This document shows positions 38,824 through 44,639 of a stretch of 44,639 bases of DNA, piece after piece. The notes beneath the pieces were generated by a model. It was not told where the DNA came from. It ran no database searches and saw only the letters and a program-made list of their open reading frames with translations. Each line of letters starts with the position of its first letter. Position 1 is the first letter of the stretch. The DNA is from Methylococcaceae bacterium (lineage in GTDB: Bacteria; Pseudomonadota; Gammaproteobacteria; Methylococcales; Methylomonadaceae). Location of the stretch: the NCBI GenBank assembly GCA_900299045.1, contig OMIH01000100.1:1-44639 (forward strand), given 5' to 3'. The position numbers and the translations under genes are program-made.

Positions 38824-39141
38824 TTACGCATCGACAATTTCGTTAGTTGATTTGAAGTATCTAACTTTTTTTCCATCTTCAAGAAATTTAAAGCCAACAC
38901 GATCGGCTTTCTTCGTCACAGGATTATATAAACCTACATTTGAAACTTCAATTGGCATATCTTTAGTCACAAAACCACCCTGTGTTCCATCATTTGGATT
39001 CGGTTTTTGACTCTTTTTTACTTGGTTGATACCTTCAACAAGAATTTTGTTATTTTTTAAAACTTGTGTCACTCGACCGCTTTTGCCTTTATCCTTGCCG
39101 ACGCGAACGATCACTTCATCGCCTGTTTTTATTTTTTGCAT
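38824..39141 (-). CDS. rplX: 50S ribosomal protein L24
   Basis: 105 residues. A KOW motif ([20 protein letters not shown]) opens the protein, followed by [16 protein letters not shown]24 initiates large-subunit assembly and later lies near the tunnel exit. It lies 17 bases after rplN. Confidence 0.97.
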   Translation of the reverse strand: MQKIKTGDEVIVRVGKDKGKSGRVTQVLKNNKILVEGINQVKKSQKPNPNDGTQGGFVTKDMPIEVSNVGLYNPVTKKADRVGFKFLEDGKKVRYFKSTNEIVDA

Positions 39142-39158
39142 AATTTTTAGTCCTACCG

Positions 39159-39527
39159 TTATAACACTTCAGGTGCTAATGAAATAATTTTCATAAATTT
39201 TTCACCCCTTAGTTCACGGGTTACAGGTCCAAAAATACGCGTCCCCAAAGGTTGCAGATTGTTATTCAAAATAACAGCAGCATTACCATCAAAACGAATA
39301 ACAGAACCATCAGCGCGACGTACACCCTTACTAGTACGCACAACTAAAGCGTTATACACTTCACCTTTCTTTACCCTTCCACGTGGTATCGCGTCTTTAA
39401 CACTGACTTTAATAATATCGCCAATGCCAGCATAACGCCTGTGCGAACCACCAAGTACTTTGATACACATGACCTTTTTTGCACCGCTATTATCGGCGAC
39501 CTCAAGGTTAGTTTGCATCTGAATCAT
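39159..39527 (-). CDS. rplN: 50S ribosomal protein L14
   Basis: 122 residues. [19 protein letters not shown] and [19 protein letters not shown] are hallmarks of L14, which forms intersubunit bridges and is the landing site of the silencing factor RsfS. It is the first gene of the spc set; the 38-base gap to rpsQ shows no clear promoter, so the S10 and spc sets may be one transcript. Confidence 0.98.
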   Translation of the reverse strand: MIQMQTNLEVADNSGAKKVMCIKVLGGSHRRYAGIGDIIKVSVKDAIPRGRVKKGEVYNALVVRTSKGVRRADGSVIRFDGNAAVILNNNLQPLGTRIFGPVTRELRGEKFMKIISLAPEVL

Positions 39528-39565
39528 GATTTATTCCTAAAATTTAAATTTAAGCGTTTAAATGG

Positions 39566-39829
39566 TTATTTATTAGTACGCTCTAAAATTTGTACTAATT
39601 TAAACGTTTTATTTTTAGACATGGGGCGACACGAAGTGATACTTACCACATCACCTTCTTGACAAGTATTTTGCTCATCATATGCCATCATTTTTGTTGA
39701 ACGTTTGATATATTTACCATAAACAGGATGTTTTACAACACGCTCAACCAAAACAGTAATTGTTTTGTCCATTTTATCACTAACAACACGACCTGTAATA
39801 GTCCGTAATTTAGTTGTATCTTCGCTCAT
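39566..39829 (-). CDS. rpsQ: 30S ribosomal protein S17
   Basis: 87 residues, OB fold. [20 protein letters not shown] and [18 protein letters not shown] are typical of S17, a primary binder of the 5' domain of 16S rRNA. One base separates it from rpmC. Confidence 0.97.
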   Translation of the reverse strand: MSEDTTKLRTITGRVVSDKMDKTITVLVERVVKHPVYGKYIKRSTKMMAYDEQNTCQEGDVVSITSCRPMSKNKTFKLVQILERTNK

Positions 39830-39830
39830 A

Positions 39831-40028
39831 CTACGCTCTCGCCATCTCGTTTAACACAGTTTGAACGCGAGCAACGTCACGTCGTACTTTTTTCACTTGT
39901 GCCGTTTTTGAAAGTTGTCCAGTACCCTTTTGCATTTGCAGGGTAAAACGCTCACGAGACAAATCAATCAACAAAGCTGACAACTCATCGCGAGACTTTT
40001 GACGTAATTCACTTGCTTTCAATTTCAT
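39831..40028 (-). CDS. rpmC: 50S ribosomal protein L29
   Basis: 65 residues from ATG 40028 ([12 protein letters not shown]), which overlaps the rplP stop by one base (TAATG). An upstream extension of the frame lies wholly inside rplP and is not family-like. The closing [14 protein letters not shown] is diagnostic. L29 sits beside L23 at the tunnel exit. Confidence 0.96.
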   Translation of the reverse strand: MKLKASELRQKSRDELSALLIDLSRERFTLQMQKGTGQLSKTAQVKKVRRDVARVQTVLNEMARA

Positions 40029-40441
40029 TACATTATTGTCCGTACAGTAAATAGTGTTTTCAAAGGCAACTTCGCTGATGCCAGTGTAAAAGCTTCGCGA
40101 GCTAATTCTTCGGAAACACCTTGAATTTCGTATAACATGGTACCAGGGCGAACTTGAGCAACCCAATATTCTACACTACCTTTACCTTTACCCATACGCA
40201 CAGCTAAAGGTTTTTCTGTAATCGGCTTATCTGGGAAAACACGAATCCAAATCTTACCACCACGTTTAACGTGACGAGAGATTGTTCTACGTGCCGCTTC
40301 TATTTGACGTGCTGTTAATCTGCCACGAGTAACCGCTTTAAGGCCAAATTCACCAAAACTAACAGATGAGCCGCGAACAGCTATACCGTTATTCTTGCCT
40401 TTATGTTGCTTACGAAATTTTGTTCTTTTAGGTTGAAGCAT
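40028..40441 (-). CDS. rplP: 50S ribosomal protein L16
   Basis: 137 residues. [17 protein letters not shown] and [20 protein letters not shown] are typical; [16 protein letters not shown] follows. L16 helps place the A-site tRNA near the peptidyl-transferase centre. It lies 16 bases after rpsC and overlaps rpmC by one base. Confidence 0.98.
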   Translation of the reverse strand: MLQPKRTKFRKQHKGKNNGIAVRGSSVSFGEFGLKAVTRGRLTARQIEAARRTISRHVKRGGKIWIRVFPDKPITEKPLAVRMGKGKGSVEYWVAQVRPGTMLYEIQGVSEELAREAFTLASAKLPLKTLFTVRTIM

Positions 40442-40457
40442 TTTTTTCTTCCTTCAA

Positions 40458-41129
40458 CTATTTTTTAGATTCAGAGTTAATAGATGCTTTATGCGCATCA
40501 ATGTCAAACACCTCACCTTTGAATATCCACACCTTAATGCCGATAATTCCATAGGTTGTGTGCGCTTCTGCTGTTGCATAATCGATATCAGCACGCAGTG
40601 TATGCAAGGGGACTCGCCCTTCTCTATACCACTCGCTTCGAGCAATTTCAGCACCGTTTAAACGACCACCAACATTAATTTTAATGCCTTCAGCACCTAA
40701 ACGCATAGTGTTCGTTACAGCACGTTTCATCGCGCGGCGGTACATGATACGCTTTTCGAGCTGTTGTGCAACCCCTTCAGCAACCAGATACGCATCTAAT
40801 TCAGGTTTTCTGATTTCTTCCACGTTTAACTGAACAGGAACGCCAATCATTTTTGCAATATCTTGCTTTAAAACTTCGATATCTTCGCCTTTTTTGCCAA
40901 TGACAATACCAGGACGTGCAGTAAAAATAGTAATCTGCGCATTGTTTGCTGGACGATTAATCTGAATGCGACTTACCGAAGCATGCGCTAATTTCTTTCT
41001 TAAAAATTCTCTGACTTTTAAATCTTGGTGTAAAAAATTCGCATAATCCTTGCTGTTTGCATACCAGCGAGAATTCCAATCTTTAACAATACCAAGTCTT
41101 ATGCCAGTTGGATGTACTTTTTGACCCAT
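40458..41129 (-). CDS. rpsC: 30S ribosomal protein S3
   Basis: 223 residues. Opens [14 protein letters not shown]; the KH RNA-binding domain has its GKKG loop at 78-81 ([13 protein letters not shown]), and the C-terminal half ends with the [16 protein letters not shown] segment. S3 lines the mRNA entry channel. Spacing is 8 bases after rplV and 16 before rplP. Confidence 0.98.
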   Translation of the reverse strand: MGQKVHPTGIRLGIVKDWNSRWYANSKDYANFLHQDLKVREFLRKKLAHASVSRIQINRPANNAQITIFTARPGIVIGKKGEDIEVLKQDIAKMIGVPVQLNVEEIRKPELDAYLVAEGVAQQLEKRIMYRRAMKRAVTNTMRLGAEGIKINVGGRLNGAEIARSEWYREGRVPLHTLRADIDYATAEAHTTYGIIGIKVWIFKGEVFDIDAHKASINSESKK

Positions 41130-41137
41130 GTTATCCC

Positions 41138-41473
41138 CTACTCGCTTTCTGCAACTTTAATAGTGATATGGCAGGTTCTTTTAAGGATATGGTTCGCACG
41201 ACCTTTAGCTCTTGCCTTAAATCTTTTTAGTGTTGCTGCTTCATTTACAAAAACAGTAGACACTCTCAACTCATCAATATCAGCACTTTCATTGTGCTCT
41301 GCATTAGCGATTGCTGATTCTAAAACTTTTTTTACAATAAACGCAGCTTTTTTTGGACTGAACTTCAGAACATTCAATGCTTTTTCGACAGGAAGACCGC
41401 GAATTTGATCGCAAACCAATCTTGCCTTTTGAGCAGACAAAGGTGCATTACTTAATTTTGCTGAAATTTCCAT
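41138..41473 (-). CDS. rplV: 50S ribosomal protein L22
   Basis: 111 residues. [20 protein letters not shown] and the C-terminal [18 protein letters not shown] are typical; the beta-hairpin before it forms part of the exit-tunnel constriction where macrolide resistance mutations arise in other bacteria. No unusual insertion is seen. It lies 8 bases from both rpsS and rpsC. Confidence 0.98.
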   Translation of the reverse strand: MEISAKLSNAPLSAQKARLVCDQIRGLPVEKALNVLKFSPKKAAFIVKKVLESAIANAEHNESADIDELRVSTVFVNEAATLKRFKARAKGRANHILKRTCHITIKVAESE

Positions 41474-41481
41474 CGTTCATC

Positions 41482-41754
41482 CTACTTAGATTTCTTGTCA
41501 GCCACATGACCTTTATAGGTACGAGTGGGCGCAAACTCGCCTAATTTATGACCCACCATATTCTCTGTAACAAGAACGGGGATGTGTAACTTTCCATTAT
41601 GTACAGCAATGGTCAAGCCCAACATATCAGGAATAATCATTGATCGTCTAGACCATGTTTTAATCGGTTTCCTACTATTGCTTTTTACAGCATCCTCAAC
41701 TTTTTTAAAGAGATGATGATCAATAAAAGGACCTTTTTTAATTGAACGCGGCAC
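41482..41754 (-). CDS. rpsS: 30S ribosomal protein S19
   Basis: 90 residues. [20 protein letters not shown] and [20 protein letters not shown] are diagnostic of bacterial S19, which pairs with S13 in the small-subunit head. It lies 18 bases after rplB and 8 before rplV. Confidence 0.98.
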   Translation of the reverse strand: MPRSIKKGPFIDHHLFKKVEDAVKSNSRKPIKTWSRRSMIIPDMLGLTIAVHNGKLHIPVLVTENMVGHKLGEFAPTRTYKGHVADKKSK

Positions 41755-41772
41755 GCTAATTCCTCTCTATTT

Positions 41773-42594
41773 TCACTTACGACGTCTAATAATCATATTA
41801 TCAGTCCGTTTATTCTTTCTTGTTTTGTAGCCTTTCGTAGGCATACCCCAAGGTGATACAGGATGTCTACCACCAGATGTTCTACCCTCACCACCACCGT
41901 GTGGATGATCAACTGGATTCATAACAACGCCTCGAACAGTCGGTCGAATTCCACGCCATCTAGATGCACCTGCCTTACCTAATGAAGCTAAACTATGTTC
42001 AGAATTAGATACTTCACCAATTACCGCATGGCAATCCGCTAACACTTTACGCATCTCGCCAGAACGTAATCTAATGGTTGCATGCACGCCATCACGCGCT
42101 ACCAACTGAACAGAAGTTCCTGCACTTCGAGCAATTTGTGCACCTTTACCTGCTTTCAATTCCACACAATGCACCGTTGTACCAACAGGAATATTACGCA
42201 AAGGCATGCAGTTACCGACTTTAACGGGCACAACTTCAGAAGAAATAATCTCTTGACCTATTTCAAGACCTTTAGGAGCAATAATGTATCGACGCTCACC
42301 ATCTTTATATAGCACCAATGCAATATTTGCAGTCCTATTTGGGTCATACTCTAACCTTTCAACAACGGCAGGAATGTCCAACTTATTTCGCTTAAAATCA
42401 ATTAAGCGATAATGTTGCTTATGACCACCACCAACGTGTCTTGTGGTGATACGTCCGTTATTATTGCGACCACCTGATTTACTCTTTTTTTCTAGCAGAG
42501 CAGCAAAAGGTTTACCTTTATGCAAGGTATCATTTTTTACTCGAACAACAAACCGTGATCCAGGTGAGGTCGGTTTTGACTTTATAATCGCCAT
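41773..42594 (-). CDS. rplB: 50S ribosomal protein L2
   Basis: 273 residues. The conserved [17 protein letters not shown] segment near residue 230 carries the histidine implicated in peptidyl-transferase function and 70S assembly; the N-terminal OB part and the SH3-like part are complete, and the end is basic ([17 protein letters not shown]). It lies 29 bases after rplW and 18 before rpsS. Confidence 0.98.
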   Translation of the reverse strand: MAIIKSKPTSPGSRFVVRVKNDTLHKGKPFAALLEKKSKSGGRNNNGRITTRHVGGGHKQHYRLIDFKRNKLDIPAVVERLEYDPNRTANIALVLYKDGERRYIIAPKGLEIGQEIISSEVVPVKVGNCMPLRNIPVGTTVHCVELKAGKGAQIARSAGTSVQLVARDGVHATIRLRSGEMRKVLADCHAVIGEVSNSEHSLASLGKAGASRWRGIRPTVRGVVMNPVDHPHGGGEGRTSGGRHPVSPWGMPTKGYKTRKNKRTDNMIIRRRK

Positions 42595-42623
42595 GTGTTT
42601 TACCGTTTCCTTTTATCTATCAA

Positions 42624-42923
42624 TTAAGCCGTGGCGAATTCAATATCATGACCAGATTTTAGCTTAACATAGGCTTTTTTCCAATCAGAACGCTGACCTA
42701 ATGAACGCCCGAATCGTTTTTGCTTGCCTTTCACATTCAAAACACGCACAGCATCAACTTCAACGTTAAACATCGCTTCGACGGCACTCTTAACTTGTTT
42801 CTTAGTAGCATTACGCTGCACTTTAAAAACAATTTGCTTGTCTTTTTCAGCAGCAACTGTGCTTTTTTCTGAAATAACAGGCGCTTCTAAAACTCGCGTT
42901 AACTGGTATAAATTTGAACTCAT
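42624..42923 (-). CDS. rplW: 50S ribosomal protein L23
   Basis: 99 residues. [19 protein letters not shown] and the [20 protein letters not shown] segment are typical. L23 is the docking point for trigger factor and SRP at the tunnel exit. Its ATG overlaps the rplD stop (ATGA, 4 bases), so the two are translationally coupled. Confidence 0.98.
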   Translation of the reverse strand: MSSNLYQLTRVLEAPVISEKSTVAAEKDKQIVFKVQRNATKKQVKSAVEAMFNVEVDAVRVLNVKGKQKRFGRSLGQRSDWKKAYVKLKSGHDIEFATA

Positions 42924-43531
42924 GCCAAACGCTCCTCTAACTGCTGTAACGCACCAGGCGTCACGATAATTTTATCTGCTGCAACTAATAATACAGGATT
43001 TAAATTTGCTGCCTCAACAACTTCAACATAAGGTATGTTTCTTGAGGCTAACGCTAAATTTTTATCTACACTATCAACAATAATCAACGTACGTTTTGAT
43101 TGTATAGCATGCAATTGAGCACTTAACACTTTTGTTTTCGGCGTATTAACCAGAACATCACTACTTATAACCAAGCGCTCTTGACGCAGTAACTCGGACA
43201 AAATAGATCTGATTCCTACGCGGAACATTTTTTTGTTCAACTTTTGGTCATAATTACGCGGTCTTGCCGCAAATGTCACACCACCAGTTCGCCATAACGG
43301 ACTACGTGCAGTACCAGATCGCGCTCGCCCTGTGCCTTTTTGACGCCATGGCTTAATTCCACCACCACTTACATCTGAGCGTGTTTTTTGAGCTTTTGTA
43401 CCAGCACGTGCTCCAGCTAAATAACGTGTAACTAATTGGTGCACAAGTGTCTCATTAAAAATTTGCCCAAACACAACATCGCTTACTTGAACATTTTTTT
43501 CTTGATTTAAAACAGGTATATGCAATCCCAT
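42920..43531 (-). CDS. rplD: 50S ribosomal protein L4
   Basis: 203 residues. The long tunnel-reaching loop holds [20 protein letters not shown] and [12 protein letters not shown]. In E. coli L4 also represses the S10 operon through the leader ahead of rpsJ; no such leader fits in the 5-base tuf-rpsJ gap here. It lies 3 bases after rplC. Confidence 0.98.
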   Translation of the reverse strand: MGLHIPVLNQEKNVQVSDVVFGQIFNETLVHQLVTRYLAGARAGTKAQKTRSDVSGGGIKPWRQKGTGRARSGTARSPLWRTGGVTFAARPRNYDQKLNKKMFRVGIRSILSELLRQERLVISSDVLVNTPKTKVLSAQLHAIQSKRTLIIVDSVDKNLALASRNIPYVEVVEAANLNPVLLVAADKIIVTPGALQQLEERLA

Positions 43532-43534
43532 GAC

Positions 43535-44179
43535 TTAACCTTTATTCTGCATTTTACTCGCGGGAGTAATCACTACATCACCGCCTTTAGCGCCTGGCAC
43601 AGACCCTTTAACCAAAATTAAATTTCTTTCTGCATCAATAGCGTGAATTGTTAAGTTTTGAATGGTAGTTGTACTAGCACCTAAATGCCCTGCCATTTTT
43701 TTACCCTTAAAAACTCGACCAGGTGTTTGACACATACCAATTGAGCCTAACACACGATGTGACAACGAGTTACCATGTGTAGCATCTTGCATACTAAAGT
43801 GATGCCTTTTAACACCACCTGCAAAACCTTTACCAATACTCTTACCTTGAACATCAACAACCTGCCCCTCAGAAAAAATACTTAATGGTAATTCACTACC
43901 CAAAGCAAACTCTGCATCATTATCAAGCCTAAACTCCCAAAGACCGCGACCTGCTGAAACATTAGCCGCTGCATAATGACCTGCCATAGCTTTATTTACT
44001 TTAGACGATTTTTTTTCGCCTGCAGCAACCTGAATTGCGCGATACCCATCTACTTCAAGACTTTTAATCTGTGTAACTCTATTGGAATCTATTTGTAAGA
44101 CGGTCACAGGAACAGATGTACCATCCTCACAAAAAATTCTGGTCATACCGCATTTTCGACCAATAAGACCTATTGACAT
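43535..44179 (-). CDS. rplC: 50S ribosomal protein L3
   Basis: 214 residues. Opens [20 protein letters not shown]; the [20 protein letters not shown] loop reaches toward the peptidyl-transferase centre, followed by [20 protein letters not shown] with the glutamine that PrmB methylates in E. coli. L3 nucleates 50S assembly. It lies 18 bases after rpsJ and 3 before rplD. Confidence 0.98.
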   Translation of the reverse strand: MSIGLIGRKCGMTRIFCEDGTSVPVTVLQIDSNRVTQIKSLEVDGYRAIQVAAGEKKSSKVNKAMAGHYAAANVSAGRGLWEFRLDNDAEFALGSELPLSIFSEGQVVDVQGKSIGKGFAGGVKRHHFSMQDATHGNSLSHRVLGSIGMCQTPGRVFKGKKMAGHLGASTTTIQNLTIHAIDAERNLILVKGSVPGAKGGDVVITPASKMQNKG

Positions 44180-44197
44180 TTGCCAATTCCTCTATTC

Positions 44198-44509
44198 TTA
44201 ATTCAACTTAATTTGAACATCAACACCAGCTGCAAGATCCAATTTCATTAAAGCATCTACTGTTTTATCAGTAGGCTCAACAATATCAAGCAATCTTTTG
44301 TATGTTCTTAATTCGTACTGATCTCTCGCATCTTTATCAACATGAGGTGAAATCAATACCGTAAAACGTTCTTTTTTAGTAGGCAATGGAATAGGCCCTT
44401 TCACTTGAGCGCCCGTTCTTCTTGCTGTTTCTGCTATCTCACTCGCTGATTGATCAATTAATTTATGATCAAATGATTTCAAACGGATTCTGATAGTTTG
44501 ATTAGACAT
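44198..44509 (-). CDS. rpsJ: 30S ribosomal protein S10 / transcription factor NusE
   Basis: 103 residues. [20 protein letters not shown] and [20 protein letters not shown] are diagnostic. S10 is part of the small-subunit head and, as NusE, binds NusB and NusG in antitermination and transcription-translation coupling. It starts only 5 bases after the tuf stop; the ribosome binding site is weak (GAG from the last tuf codon), which suggests coupled translation after tuf. Confidence 0.98.
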   Translation of the reverse strand: MSNQTIRIRLKSFDHKLIDQSASEIAETARRTGAQVKGPIPLPTKKERFTVLISPHVDKDARDQYELRTYKRLLDIVEPTDKTVDALMKLDLAAGVDVQIKLN

Positions 44510-44514
44510 AATTT

Positions 44515-44639
44515 TTACTCAATAATCGATGCAACAACGCCGGCACCCACAGTGCGCCCGCCTTCACGAATTGCAAAACGCAACCCTTCTTCCATAGCAA
44601 TAGATGAAATTAATTTCACTTTAACAGAAATGTTATCAC
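44515..44639 (-). CDS. tuf: Elongation factor Tu, C-terminal fragment (window edge)
   Basis: The gene enters the window from the right on the minus strand; the last 40 codons and the TAA stop are present, and the start is outside. The translated end, [20 protein letters not shown], is the classic EF-Tu C-terminus (domain 3). EF-Tu brings aminoacyl-tRNA to the ribosome. Its position directly before rpsJ indicates that the str genes (rpsL, rpsG, fusA, tuf) run straight into the S10 set. Confidence 0.97.
   Translation of the reverse strand, partial: DNISVKVKLISSIAMEEGLRFAIREGGRTVGAGVVASIIE

Noticed and set aside
40029-40166. 46-codon upstream extension of rpmC
   Set aside because: The extension is the rplP sequence read in another frame; ATG 40028 gives the standard L29 length.

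Overview
The window reads as chromosome of an AT-rich gammaproteobacterium that is probably a methylotroph or methanotroph. The gammaproteobacterial signals are the hemC-hemD-hemX-hemY heme cluster, a PBP1B-type murein synthase, the dnaJ-dapB linkage and the ribosomal operon order. The methylotrophy signal is fhcB-fhcA, two subunits of the formyltransferase/hydrolase complex that releases formate at the end of tetrahydromethanopterin (H4MPT)-linked formaldehyde oxidation. I cannot name the genus; a Methylococcales methanotroph, a Methylophaga-like or a Beggiatoa-like organism would all fit. No tRNA, rRNA, insertion sequence, prophage or CRISPR array was seen, and no gene-free stretch exceeds 300 bases.

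Left part (1-10577): a 5'-truncated outer-membrane protein with a histidine-rich mature N-terminus; a 64-residue orphan gene abutting a Rieske ferredoxin; a SlyD-like prolyl isomerase followed by fabI; ackA, converging on mrcB (PBP1B); then the potassium uptake pair trkA-trkH with hslO (Hsp33) directly behind.

Centre (10645-22241): the tight set phhB-fhcB-fhcA ending at a hairpin, so the usual fhcD and fhcC are absent here; metH (cobalamin-dependent methionine synthase); and, on the minus strand, hemC-hemD-hemX-hemY plus a small putative lipoprotein gene.

Right-centre (22379-31014): clpB with a sigma-32-like promoter and a well-formed internal start site; uvrD; a small DUF2892 membrane protein; a DUF3422 membrane protein; dnaJ-dapB. 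A bidirectional terminator at 31022-31050 separates dapB from the ribosomal block.

Right end (31081-44639, all minus strand): tuf (partial), then the complete S10, spc and alpha ribosomal series through secY, rpmJ, rpoA and rplQ. tuf and rpsJ are only 5 bases apart, so the str and S10 operons look joined, with no room for an E. coli-type S10 leader. A good extended -10 promoter with a hairpin around the rpsM ribosome binding site precedes the alpha genes. Several starts were moved to fit ribosome binding sites and family N-termini (fabI, trkH, hslO, rplF, rpsN, rpmC), and rpmJ (37 residues) was found by reading the rpsM-secY gap.

Most of the window is core housekeeping. The least ordinary points are the phhB-fhcBA mini-operon without fhcDC, the G9 tract in trkA, the internal ClpB start, the leader features of the ribosomal operons and the histidine-rich outer-membrane protein.
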